Source of the DNA: Gigantopelta aegis
Taxonomy: Eukaryota; Mollusca; Gastropoda; Neomphalida; Peltospiridae
NCBI RefSeq assembly: GCF_016097555.1
Contig: NC_054701.1
Span: 59,551,676 to 59,615,675, forward strand
Reading direction: 5' to 3'
Length of the DNA: 64,000 bases
Shown: positions 11,601 through 19,929 of the stretch, piece by piece
Position numbering within the stretch: position 1 is the stretch's first letter
Layout: every line of letters starts with the position of its first letter
The notes under the pieces: model-generated
Told to the model about the DNA's origin: nothing
Database searches by the model: none
What the model saw: the letters and a program-made list of their open reading frames with translations, nothing else
Translations under genes and position numbers: made by a program

Positions 11601-14144
11601 GGGGTTTTTTGGGTTTTTTTTTTAAATATTTATTTCCCCCAGTCCATGTCAAGGTTGGGGAGCCTTGAATTCATGGCCTTATATCAAAGTGATATAATTT
11701 ATATACAAGTACATAATATCTAATTTGTGGTATAATAATGTTATATAGTCATATGTAACAATTTGATACATAAATGCATTTGTAATGTTTCTGTATAAAT
11801 TAAAGATTGGCAAAAACAAAACAAATTGCTATGACGCATAGAATGGAAAGAACTGGGAAATATAGAAGATTCGAAGAAAGATGATATAATGGTTAAAACA
11901 CATAATAATAAATTGATAAATGAATAAATAAATATTTTGTGGTCTTAAAATCCATTATATGCTCCCCACAAAAGTTAAGCGACATCTATTTAGGTATGAA
12001 AATGAAGTATTATTTGACAGTATTCTGTTGATCATTTGGTGTGTTACTAAACTTTCACCATCCAGTAAACACACCCATCCATGACACTGGACATCCTACA
12101 AGTTTTCTGCTCTTAAATATGACACCCAAAGAAATGTATGTGATCAGCAGAAAAATGAAAATAAAAAATAAAAAACCTGGGTTTTCGTTACAGTAATTGA
12201 TTTTGATATCACATGTAGCTGCCATGAGTATCAATGCAGGCTTGTATACATCATTACATTGACCAAATAAGACGATCCAGCTGTCAATGCAAAATGTGCC
12301 GTTCTTGAACCAGAACCATTTTCAGTTCATCTAGCGATTGTGAATGGACATAGAGATCTTAAACCAGCTTACTAAGTATGTTGTCAGCTAGGTCTATAGG
12401 ATTCAAATCAGGGGAACATGCATGCCAGTCCATGTGAGTTATATTGTTTGCCTGTACTGCTTCAGTTACTATTTGTGAGCAATGGAGCCGTGAATATCAC
12501 CCATGATAATGAAATCTGAGCTGCATTCAGCCAGATCGAGCAGAAAAACATCCGCTAGACTGGTTTATGCACTTCACAGTAAATCAAATGGCCACGTTGG
12601 GAAGCAATCAAATAGTTCGCGAACGTTAGGGAAACGTTTGCTGGCTGAACTTGGGGCTGCTGCTTGCTTAAAAACATATTTTATTGCATATATTATGTTG
12701 GATTGGGCACAAGTTATCCAACTTAAGGGGCTCTCTCCTGTTGGCCCAGAAGGATGACTATAGGTGTAATGATTTTTTCCCATATTTCTCTTACCATTAA
12801 TTGCACTGCTCCTGATGAACTAGAATGCCAGCCCAGACTATAAGGCTGTGTTGGGCAGAGATACAATTGGCAAATAGCATTTTTTAACTTCTCACAACAC
12901 TACTTTATCCATCATTAAGGTCCACACAGAATCTTAACTCATCCATAAAGAGAACTTGTCGCCAACAGTTGACTCTTCAGTTGACGTGCTACCTCAATCA
13001 CTGCATTCGTATATGTTGATAATGCTGTGAGAGTGGGATGCATTATAGTGGTCTTCTGGAGTGTATTCTTACTAAATCATTTTGGAGAATTTGTGTAGTC
13101 AAAAATCTGTTTCTTCTTGCTAAAGATACCAGATATCGGTCTTCATCAAGGCCTGGTGCTTATAAAACTTTTAAAGTCTAAGACTCGAGACTCTAATAGA
13201 GTCTGGGACACTAATATCATGACGCCATACGAATTGTATGCATGTGACGTCATTTGAGATTGAGTCTGGACTCTAAAGGTTTTATAAGCATGGGCCCAGG
13301 TTTGTTAACCTTGGACACGCCAAATGAGGTTGCTTTATGAATAGGCCAGTCTGTTGAAACCTTGCAAAGGCCCTGAAAATTACACTGGTTAGTGACTGCA
13401 ATGTGAGACATCCCTCCTTGAAGCATTCCGATGGCTTGTGCCACCTCAGAGTGCATTAAATGATGCCTAACCATTGCTGAAAATGTCTAAACTATTTCGG
13501 CTTTCACTTTCTAAAGCAAGTTCAACTTTGTCAAGTGTAGAAACATGCAGTGGCGTAGCATGGGTTGCCAGCACCTGGGGCAAGGCAAGTATTGCACCCC
13601 CTAACCAGTGGACCATTAGCACTCCTCGAGTCCGTTCCACTAGTCCAGAATTTTGTTCCCGGGGCAATTGCCCCGGTGGTCTTGCCCACGCTACGCCACT
13701 GGAAACATGTATTGTGATTTGCATAAGCATTTCTATGGGTGTTCAAAGAGTATATAATTCTAACATATGGAGTTGACATAGCAATTGCAGAATATGAGTC
13801 AAAATGGGAAAAGTTGGGAATGTTATAGCCACCTGTTGTAACAGTTAAACTGAAATCTAATATTAAAACACTCTACATGTATATATATATATTCTGTCTA
13901 CTGTCTGACGTCTGTGTTGGCAGCAGGATTCGTCTTGCTAACAAATATCGCATTGTTTTTTTTTCTTTTTATGAACACAGTGGGAAGGAAACCAGATTGC
14001 TACAGCAGTTTATCAGCAGGATTAAGTTTGATATTTTTTTTTTTATCTTTCGGTGATCAGTTTTATTTTTATTTACAGATTAAGAATACAGCCAAAATCA
14101 AGAGAATGAAAAAGAAACAACTTAGGAAAATAGAGAAGAGGTGA
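5497..14144 (+). CDS. CCDC86: CCDC86 / Cgr1-family nucleolar protein, four exons (5497-5603, 8717-8846, 11434-11508, 14079-14144)
   Basis: Joining the four exons gives a 378-nt frame (125 residues plus stop). Seen: residues about 23-31 read KSGRVWK, followed across junction 1 by RFSAM and SSWERKMKKK. A highly basic coiled-coil stretch follows (DFENRLKDERK, RRKRREEHKKRREANEKK). The end, SEVVQV-IKNTAKIKRMKKKQLRKIEKR, is split by the last intron. These blocks appear in the same order in CCDC86 (cyclon) of vertebrates and, more weakly, in yeast Cgr1. Known for the family: nucleolar/perichromosomal proteins; Cgr1 acts in 60S rRNA processing. Introns are phase 2, 0 and 0, all GT-AG. The product is near the length of fungal Cgr1 and lacks the long acidic N-terminus of vertebrate CCDC86; further upstream exons cannot be excluded, but the ATG follows a plausible 5'UTR. 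Family assignment is strong; expression is inferred. Confidence 0.9.
5788..5985 (+). repeat. Array of degenerate GTTCGCCCCC units, copy 1
   Basis: Begins ATGGATCC..CCATGACGTTTCGCCC, then repeats CAGTTCGCCCCCA with spacers about eight times to 5970. It lies in CCDC86 intron 1. It shares 'cacaaaggtaccagttcg' with the inverted copy at 7697-7898. ORFs across it are artefacts of the repeat. Confidence 0.85.
5986..6660. other. Intron 1 sequence between arrays
   Basis: AT-rich; no coding or repeat signal recognised. If the flanking arrays are terminal repeats of one element, this is its interior. Confidence 0.4.
6665..6799 (-). repeat. Array of GTTCGCCCCC units, copy 2 (inverted)
   Basis: Reads GGGGGCGAAC-type units on the plus strand, a G run at 6766-6779, then GCGAAACGTCTGGTACCCC. 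The end is the inverse of the start of copy 3, with a spacer of about 20 bp. Confidence 0.85.
6817..6925 (+). repeat. Array of GTTCGCCCCC units, copy 3 with inverted ends
   Basis: Starts GGGTACCAGACGTTTCGCC and ends GGGGGCGAAATGTCATGGAT, which inverts the start motif of copy 1. The short block is therefore itself bounded by inverted ends. Confidence 0.8.
6926..7696. other. Intron 1 sequence between arrays
   Basis: No coding family or repeat recognised. Confidence 0.4.
7697..7898 (-). repeat. Array of GTTCGCCCCC units, copy 4 (inverted)
   Basis: About ten units of GGGGGCGAACTG form. Within it a longer unit with 'gaactgccatcctatttgg' occurs twice, about 80 bp apart. It ends GAAACGTCTGGTACCC, the inverse of the start of copies 1 and 3. 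Confidence 0.85.
7918..8160 (+). mobile_element. SINE, tail-B type, 5' truncated
   Basis: Carries the conserved core (ctgtctgtgggaaagtgc, then aaaagatc) and tail B (tgacatcc..tagccaatgatta..ctctagtggtgtc). The tRNA-like head is missing. In CCDC86 intron 1. Confidence 0.85.
8447..8510 (+). repeat. Perfect 19-bp inverted repeat, 64-nt hairpin
   Basis: CAAGATCAGTGGTTCTTTA at 8447-8465 is exactly complementary to 8492-8510, with a 26-nt loop. It lies in CCDC86 intron 1 on the transcribed strand. Size and stem are precursor-miRNA-like, but it could be a MITE remnant. Confidence 0.75.
8717..8846 (+). CDS. CCDC86: CCDC86 exon 2
   Basis: Acceptor 'gtaattttag' precedes 8717. The first base completes an Arg codon left open by exon 1. 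It then encodes 43 residues including RFSAM (with the split Arg), SSWERKMKKK and DFENRLKDERK, the start of the basic coiled coil. Donor GAG|gtggct at 8847 is non-optimal but phase 0, as the next exon requires. Confidence 0.88.
9142..9449 (+). mobile_element. Full-length SINE: tRNA-like head 1, tail B, with 12-bp TSD
   Basis: The head has A-box-like 'taacccattgg' and B box GGATCGATCCC. The shared core and tail B follow. TCATTTCATTAG flanks it at 9130-9141 and 9450-9461. Known: pol III internal promoters and LINE-mediated insertion for tRNA SINEs. In CCDC86 intron 2. Confidence 0.93.
9570..9728 (+). mobile_element. SINE fragment, tail B
   Basis: Core (gctgtggtatgtgctatcct) and tail B up to 'gtgtcattaaacaaaa'. 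The head is missing. In CCDC86 intron 2. Confidence 0.8.
9729..10075. other. AT-rich intron 2 sequence
   Basis: No feature recognised. Confidence 0.4.
10126..10372 (+). mobile_element. MITE family E, copy 1 (247 bp, TSD acatg)
   Basis: Starts CAGGGTTACTGCCAGAGGG and ends CTGGCAGAAACACTG. The 5-bp duplication 'acatg' flanks it (10121-10125, 10373-10377). A telomere-like 'cttaaccttagccc' lies inside. Non-coding. Confidence 0.85.
10512..10675 (+). mobile_element. SINE family D fragment
   Basis: Matches the 3' part of 46563-46829 (gtaagaccactacaccctct, acagacag, attggatataagcac) and ends in a (tgaaa)n-like tail. Confidence 0.8.
10676..10830 (+). repeat. Fragment of the AGTAAAGTAC inverted-repeat element
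   Basis: Shares 'cattaaagcagta', 'gaactttacaatcag' and 'tactttact' with both ends of 36433-37390. Confidence 0.6.
11043..11375 (-). mobile_element. SINE: head 2 with tail B
   Basis: Starting from the 3' end: tail B (cactagagcacattgat, cggctattgga), the core (agcaagggatcttttat), then the head-2 linker (gagccttgcggagcactc, atctggattaaaaatccc). Head 2 is truncated at about 11375. It ends 58 bp before CCDC86 exon 3. Confidence 0.85.
11434..11508 (+). CDS. CCDC86: CCDC86 exon 3
   Basis: The acceptor 'tgtatttcag' and consensus-like donor GTG|gtcagt enclose exactly 25 codons. They encode LRRKRREEHKKRREANEKK and SEVVQV, the continuation of the Arg/Lys/Glu-rich helix and the first half of the conserved VVQVI block. 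Phase 0 on both sides. Confidence 0.92.
11625..12189. other. Intron 3 sequence, nothing recognised
   Basis: AT-rich; a T run precedes it at about 11612-11622. No gene or repeat match in the window. Confidence 0.4.
12190..13480 (-). pseudogene. Tc1-like transposase pseudogene, heavily decayed
   Basis: Read on the minus strand in scattered frames. The N-terminus at about 13473 gives MVRHHLMHSEVAQAIGMLQGGM, a Tc1 HTH start. DEDRYLVSLARRNR and TTQILQNDL follow after 13160. VLFMDELRF is near 12955, a decayed first catalytic block in which the D-E of DES survives as DE. The second catalytic block is scrambled near 12520. HMDWHACSPDLNPID near 12420 is the third block, with Asp where Glu is usual. 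A trace of the C-terminal helix follows. A MITE interrupts it at 13157-13290. It lies antisense in CCDC86 intron 3. Terminal repeats not resolved. Confidence 0.8.
13157..13290. mobile_element. MITE nested in the Tc1 pseudogene (134 bp)
   Basis: Ends TGCTTATAAAAC and GTTTTATAAGCA are inverted. Inner arms share 'gagtct/agactc' blocks. Transposase homology is present on both sides, so it inserted after the Tc1 copy. Confidence 0.75.
13548..13701. mobile_element. hAT-like MITE, 154 bp, perfect 8-bp TSD
   Basis: Ends CAGTGGCGTAGCATGGG and CCCACGCTACGCCACTG. 'gaaacatg' is repeated at 13540-13547 and 13702-13709. An 8-bp duplication with CAGTGGCGTAGC ends is characteristic of hAT elements. In CCDC86 intron 3. 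Confidence 0.92.
14079..14144 (+). CDS. CCDC86: CCDC86 exon 4 with stop codon
   Basis: Acceptor 'atttttatttacag' is followed by 21 codons reading IKNTAKIKRMKKKQLRKIEKR and TGA at 14142-14144. This is the most conserved end of CCDC86/Cgr1 proteins and probably part of the nucleolar localisation signal. The vertebrate tail after IEKRD is absent. Confidence 0.93.
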   Translation: MKNTAKIKRMKKKQLRKIEKR

Positions 14145-14400
14145 AGAGTGGATGTATGAAGTATGGAAGATGTACATTGCTGACACTGTCTGTCAAATGT
14201 TACACTGCTGCTTGTCATTATTCAGCTGTTAAAACACCTTGAATACTTATTTCATTGACAGGAAAATGTCTGCTGTTGCTAAGCTACAGTCATGGAATAA
14301 TCCAGGCATATTAAACAGTGATTTTTTAACAAAGTAACAACATTGCATCAGTTGGATGTAGATACCTGTTCACTGTACATATAAATACATTCTTGGCATT
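14145..14400 (+). other. Likely CCDC86 3'UTR
   Basis: Unique AT-rich sequence follows the stop with no repeat match in the window. An ATTAAA at 14310-14315 is a possible polyadenylation signal. No AATAAA was found close to the stop. Confidence 0.4.
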
Positions 14401-14821
14401 TACGAGATGTGTGTTGTTTTCTGTATATCACATACAATCGTGTATTGTAAAAAACCCAAATCTACACTGACATCCAAAAAAAACATTACAAGGCTTCAAA
14501 TTGTATTATAGAAAACCAACAAATGGTATGGTGCAGTAATCATATGATACATGCAAAGTGTTTGTAAGGTGTTTTTTAAATTGGTTCTTTTCGATTAGCA
14601 ACAATATGTATGAAATTATTCAAATTTTTGTATGTAAAGTTTCTTTTGGAAGTAGGTATACAATACTATCTTGCACAAACTGCTGCTGTTCTTTTATGAT
14701 CCCAAATATGCCACAGTAAAACATCATAAAACCACTGGAAAATCAATTTGGGTAGCACATTTTTTACTTCTTTATTGTTTGTTTTTTCAGTGACCCAAGC
14801 TCATTTTAATTACTTTTAATA
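14401..14821. other. No recognisable gene
   Basis: AT-rich sequence downstream of CCDC86. Confidence 0.4.
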
Positions 14822-15026
14822 TAAGGAAATGTTTTATTTAACGACGCACTCAACACATTTTATTTATGGTTATATGGCGTCAGACATATGGTTAAGGACC
14901 ACACAGATATTGAGAGAGGAAACCGGCTGTCGCCACTTTATGGGCTACTCTTTTCGATTAGCAGTAAGGGATCTTTTATATGCACCATTACACAGACAGG
15001 ATAGTACATACCACAGCCTTTGTTAA
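14822..15026 (-). mobile_element. SINE, tail A, 5' truncated
   Basis: Tail A (aaggaaatgttttatttaac, cactcaacacattttattta, ggttatatggcgtcagacat) and core (gggatcttttatatgcacca). The head is absent beyond about 15026. Confidence 0.9.
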
Positions 15027-15125
15027 AATATAAATAAGTAAGTACTAATAATTAATATTTGTTTGGGGGGAGTAGGAGGAAAAGCCCAGTAGGTCTCCTT
15101 GGAGAAAACCCAGGATGATAAGTTG

Positions 15126-15147
15126 GGGGGGGGGGGGGGGGGGGGGA
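15126..15147. repeat. Poly-G run
   Basis: About 22 consecutive G. One of many such runs in the window. Confidence 0.9.
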
Positions 15148-15149
15148 TA

Positions 15150-15608
15150 AACAAGTCTAGTCTGTCATGATGTAAAAAGAAATGGGATAGTGTTTTGAAA
15201 AAAAAATTTTTTGTCTAAACAAATATTTGTCAGTATATAAGTAACACAGAAGTATTTGCCCATAAGAAAAATGCTGTAAGCTCATGGAGTTTGAAATTAC
15301 TTTTTTAAAATTAGTTTATCCTACTAAACAGTATATATTTAATTACACTTTTGTTAATCACTTTTTACTAGTTGGAGAACCAGGTAACATTTTCAAACTC
15401 CACGAGCAGATGACATATTCATTGTAGGTGATTATTGCAGTTTTATTCATATCTTTACAAATGTTTTTACACATGAAAAAAAATAAAATTGTATTTTCTA
15501 AAACATTGTTCAGTTTTTTGTTTGCATCAACTTAAACTGGAAATTTTGACCAGAAACACTTAATTCTTTTGCCATCTTGGATTAATTATCAAAATGTGGA
15601 TAGAATAA
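15150..15608. other. No recognisable gene
   Basis: AT-rich. A short inverted pair ('agctcatggagtttgaaa' at about 15281 and its near-complement at about 15396) is the only structure seen. Confidence 0.4.
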
Positions 15609-15611
15609 TTA

Positions 15612-16488
15612 GCCAAAAAAGTTTAGCAATTTGGTAAATGTGCTTAAATACAAGAAAAATTTTGACTTATAAAATAAAATTGGACACTGGATTTAATTCA
15701 GGCATCATTTGTCGGCATAAGTAACAGGTTTTCAATACAAAATGAAATGTGTGACGGTCACATCGTTAAATGGTGCTTGGGGGTCTATACGCGAAAATCT
15801 GAAAATTGTCAGTAAAGTTTCTGAACACATTGGGCATTGACGGTGGTAAAAGGGTCACCTCATGCCCTGAACATGACCGACATGGTGGTGTGAGCTGGGA
15901 GCATCTTGGTGTGAGCAGGAATTCATGTCGTCAGACAAAACAACTCCATTTTCATCATTTGTGGGAATCTCACCAGTTGTCATTCTGTTCATGCAGCAGC
16001 ATCCAGGCATTTTGTTTCAACAAGACAATCTACGTCAGCATTCAACCAGACTAAAGATTGGACTTTTTCAGAAGAACAATACTAAGGTACTAAACTGGCT
16101 TGCAAGATCACTTGACTTGTTCCCTATTGTACAGATATGGGATTTGTTGGGTTGTAAGTTGTGGAGAGAACCACACGCATATTCACAACGTTAAAACATG
16201 TTTTAACTCATGACTGGATCTCTATCACTATTCCAGAGATCGACCGTCGCACCAGAAGCACGAGTCGATGTTGTACCGCAGCCGCCGTCAACATTCAATG
16301 CCCAATGCGTGGACCCCCAAGCACTGTTTAATGATGCGACCGTCACACATTTAATTTTGTATTGAAAATCTCCTGTTACTTATACTGAATAATGATGTCT
16401 TAAATAAATCCAGTGTCTGATTTTAATTTGTACGTCACAAGTTTTTTTTAATTTAAGCACATTTTAAAAATTGCTACACTGTTTTGGC
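15612..16488. mobile_element. Tc1-like element with long terminal inverted repeats (877 bp)
   Basis: Both ends read GCCAAAA.AGT.TAGCAATTT inward from flanking TA (15610-15611, 16489-16490). Inverted homology runs about 175-185 bp each side (15612-15790; 16305-16488), including 'gtgtgacggtc' and 'gtgcttgggggtc'. A degraded transposase lies between. Confidence 0.85.
15806..16194 (+). pseudogene. Tc1-like transposase remnant
   Basis: One frame keeps the second catalytic block ILFQQDNLRQHSTRL and, shortly after, NTKVLNWLARSLDLFPI. The latter corresponds to the SPDLNPIE third block with the acidic residue lost (I-V-Q follows). The N-terminal DNA-binding half is essentially deleted between the long TIRs. 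Non-functional. Confidence 0.8.
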
Positions 16489-16562
16489 TAAGTATATATT
16501 AAAATGTGTTGTTCGAGATGGGGTGTATCTATCTGTCTGTATCGGTAATTAATATCTAAAGG

Positions 16563-16888
16563 GGGCGGGATGTAGCCCAGTAGTAAAGTGTTCGCTTGAT
16601 GTGTGGTCGGTCTAGGATTGATCCCCGTCGGTGGACCCACTGGGCTATTTTTCATTCTAGCCAGTGCTCCACAACTGGTGTAACAAAGGCTGTGGTATGT
16701 ATTATCCTGTCTGGGATGGTGCATATAAATGATCCCTTGCTGCTAATCGAAAAGAGTAGCCCATGAAGTGGCGACAGAGGATTTCCTCTATCAGTATCTG
16801 TGTGGTCCTTAACCATATGTTTGACACCATATAAACGTAAATAAAATATATTGAGTGCATCGTTAAATAAAACATTTCCTTCCTTCCT
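16563..16888 (+). mobile_element. Full-length SINE: head 1, tail A, 14-bp TSD
   Basis: Head 'gtagcccagtagtaaagtg' and B-box 'ggattgatcccc', then core, tail A and a (CCTT) end. Flanked by TTAATATCTAAAGG at 16549-16562 and 16889-16902. Confidence 0.95.
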
Positions 16889-16902
16889 TTAATATCTAAA
16901 GG

Positions 16903-17275
16903 TGTCAACAAAATATTTGTAGTTTATTGTGCATTAGGTGTAACTTAACATAGAAAATCATTGGGAAGCAAACTGCGGGAAAAAATAACTCCTGTACTGC
17001 TGAGATAAAGACTACTATTTATAGACGGTCATGTCCTGAGCATGTGGGCAAAGAATTATCTTGGTGTATGGACCATTTAAGATGAAGAAAATTAAGAATG
17101 GTATATGTTACAGATGAAAGAACCTTTTTGACACTTTCTAATGATGCTAATATGGAAGAATGGTTTTATGAAAACTAGCACTGCAGACATGTCAATATGT
17201 TTTTATACACCCATCTATGAGTCCTATTGTGGTATGTCTGTATGTCCGTCCATCCGTCCGTCTGTTAACTTTTTC
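16903..17275. other. No clear gene; run-in to tandem repeats
   Basis: Ends in a 'gtccgtccatccgtccgtct' microsatellite-like stretch at about 17245-17265. Confidence 0.4.
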
Positions 17276-17860
17276 TTGTCCGGACCATATCTTGCATACA
17301 GGACCATCAAACCTTACATGTAGGAACAACTTGGGATGGCAGTGTTTTGAGTACTATTAGTAGGTCACTATGGCACTATTTCACGGTCTACTGCACATAA
17401 CAGTAAATCCTTGTCCAGACCATATCTTGCATACAGAAGCATACAGGACCATTAAATCTCACATGTAGGAACAACCTGGGAATGGTGGTTGGTCCAAAAT
17501 ATTACTAGGTCACTGTTCCTACTTTTCATCCCATTGCAAAATTTCCAGACCATATCTTGCATACAGATGCATATCATTGAAACCTCACATCATTAATATT
17601 GATATGGTTGTCATATCAAAGGTCCTGATGGACCTACTTTTCACTGTCTATGCATGTAAATCCTCACCTGTACTATCTTGTTACAGATTGCATACAAGAT
17701 AACCTCACGTGGACAAACTTATGCATGGCAATGTGCAATCTAAAATTAAATGTGTACTCGGTATGGTCTACTAATTATGAAATCCTTGGGATCATATGAT
17801 TGAATACAGTTATACAGTCCATCCACACGCAGGAACAACTTGGGTGGTGATTATTATTTT
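17276..17860 (+). repeat. About five diverged tandem units of about 120 bp
   Basis: Each unit has an 'accatatcttgcatacag' line, 'cacatgtaggaacaactt' and a 'gtaaatcctt' boundary. The first three copies are clear, the last two weak. Confidence 0.8.
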
Positions 17861-17942
17861 TCTTCCATCCAAATCTGACTCTGGTGTTAATGTTGTCGAG
17901 ATCATTTTAACATGGTTCATTATTTGATATGCTTTGAAAAAA

Positions 17943-17980
17943 ACTCATTGTGCTCTAGAGGTGTCATGTAAAACAAAACT
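17943..17980 (+). mobile_element. SINE tail-B fragment
   Basis: 'cattgtgctctagaggtgtc' followed by 'aaaacaaaactt' matches the tail-B end only. Confidence 0.65.
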
Positions 17981-18000
17981 TACTATTTTATCTGTGTCTG

Positions 18001-18554
18001 AGTCAATCTAATTAAAATTAGCTCCACTATTACATGTGGATCTAACAGCAGCCCATTGGAACTCATGTCCAGTTGACCTTTCATTCAACCAATCAAAACC
18101 TTATTTGCAAAATTATGCCAGTGATTTGAAAAGAATTTGAAAACATTCGGGATTATGCCGAGGGTAAACGAAATGAATTGGGTGAATTACGAAGTATGCC
18201 GGAAACTAATTTCAATATAAAATTTCATATAAAATTCGTTTCAAGACGGAAAAAACCCTGTGATGGTATAGCCATAAAATCTGTTTATACTAGTATACAA
18301 TCCAGAGTTTATTACTGCACTTTTCTCCCTGTTTTTTCAATGTTGAAATAGACCAACAAGTTCGCCTATTGCATAAATAGTCTTGCCCAATATTTTTAGA
18401 ATTTGTATGCTCCCAAATAACGCTATAAAAGGCGAAGTGTAATTGGTCGATATTAAAATTGTTATTTATAGATGAAATGTCATCTGGACATGGGAGTTCA
18501 TGTGATGCTGTTAGATCTACTGGTGAGACCAGTAGAGCTAATTTTAATCAGATT
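18001..18554. mobile_element. Inverted-repeat element family F, full copy (554 bp)
   Basis: Ends AATCTAATTAAAATTAGC and GCTAATTTTAATCAGATT. Inverted homology extends about 80 bp ('gatctaacagca', 'catgtccag'). A 7-bp 'gtgtctg' flanks it (17994-18000, 18555-18561). Other copies at 28680-28855 and 52001-52465. Confidence 0.85.
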
Positions 18555-18597
18555 GTGTCTGTTACAACTCAACAACCTACAAACCGTATACATTTGG

Positions 18598-18779
18598 CAA
18601 AACACCACTACCACACATTGATTAATTAATCATTGACTATTGGATGTCAAACATTTGGTAATTTTTACATATATAGTCAGTAAGAGAAAACCTGCTACGT
18701 TTCCATTAGTAGCGCCATCCCACAGACAGGATAGCACATACACGGCTTTTGATATTAAAAAAAAAAAAAAAAAAAAAAA
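18598..18779 (-). mobile_element. SINE tail-B fragment with adjacent poly-A
   Basis: 'cattgattaattaatcattg' and 'ggatgtcaaacatttggtaa', then part of the core. It joins an A run at 18752-18778. Confidence 0.8.
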
Positions 18780-18842
18780 TCAGTACTGTACTATTTAACA
18801 ATAATTATCATGGATATTCTTATCTCCCAAATTTAGACTCAA

Positions 18843-18907
18843 ACTAGTTCATCAAGATCATGAAACGGTACGCTTGCGCTCGGCGTTCATTTCTTGATGA
18901 ACTAGCC
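18843..18907. repeat. Short inverted repeat
   Basis: 'ctagttcatcaaga' near 18845 is repeated inverted as 'tcttgatgaactag' ending near 18905. Confidence 0.7.
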
Positions 18908-18968
18908 TTAAATTAGTGGTGGTGTACGTTATCGGTGCGTGAAAATTTAGGGGGTAATTTAGCCAGTA

Positions 18969-19190
18969 ATTACAATACAATACAATACAATAACTTTATT
19001 TCCATGTTCATATATGTATAATAAAAACATAGTCTGGTTGACCAGCAAAAATAAAGTACATAAAATTAAACGCTAACATCAAAAAAACCTAAACTACAAC
19101 TAATTAGTAAGTATGAAGATCATCACCTTTTGAAAACATGTTTTATAATTAAAGTTAACATAAATTAAATCCATAAGAAGAAAAAATCCG
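18969..19190 (-). mobile_element. Probable LINE 3' end with (AATAC)n tail
   Basis: 'aatacaatacaatacaataa', then 'ctttatttccatgttcata' reads in reverse as a 3'UTR with a short tandem tail, similar in design to the LINE tail at 2505. A further AATAC-like tract is at 22934-22950. Confidence 0.5.
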
Positions 19191-19194
19191 GGAC

Positions 19195-19660
19195 CGAACC
19201 GATTAACATTGTTGGGCCGGAACGTCTGGGGCTGATCACTTCATGGAACCAAATCGTCTCGAAATTTGTATATCAAAATACAATATAGTTATCTCCCTTG
19301 CATTAATTTTGTTCAGGTGGTCGGTTATTGTTTATACGGAGTTTAACTCATGTCATGGATTCGGTTTTTGTTTTGGAACTAAATCGTTTTCAAGAATAGT
19401 TCCTAGATATGTTACTAAATAATGGACAATCTTCAAACGAATCTGACAGTTTTGTGTGAGTATTTGTTTTATTTATGCCTAAATGTATACGGTGATGCTT
19501 GCAAGTAAAGTGTACGGTCGACGAGTCACTTATCGCACCCTTCAAGTCCCTTTGGGCTTCGTACACAATAAATTATTGTAACATACCGTAATTTCACTTG
19601 AACAAAAAAAACTTCAATAGCAATGTTTCCAGCTTTCTTAAAACGGAAACGTTATGCACC
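19195..19660. other. No recognisable gene
   Basis: Contains phrases such as 'gggccggaacgtctggggc' that recall the GTTCGCCCCC arrays, but not enough to assign. Confidence 0.35.
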
Positions 19661-19662
19661 AG

Positions 19663-19845
19663 CTCAGGTCAGGTCAGAAGGTATAATGTGCACATTCAGA
19701 GCAAGTTGTTGTAGCGCACGCCTGTCATGGACACAAGATCCTGAGAAGCAAGTCCTTGTGTCCAAGACAGGAAAGGGGTTGGGAGGGGACTTTAACACCA
19801 AAGGAGCACTGAAGACCAGTTGTAGCCGAGGTGAAAGACGGTAAA
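19663..19845 (-). mobile_element. Repeat family G, probable LINE 3' end, copy 1
   Basis: 'caggtcaggtca' followed by 'cattcagagcaagttgttgt' and 'agcgcacgcctgtcatgg'. The same order occurs at 43031-43215. Tandem CAGGT units at one edge suggest a retroposon 3' tail in reverse. Confidence 0.65.
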
Positions 19846-19929
19846 ATTTTGAATGTTCACAGAAGGAGAATTAAGCCAAAAAGGTGAAGTAATGTTTTTA
19901 TGTTATGTCAGTTCAGCAGAAAGTTAAAG

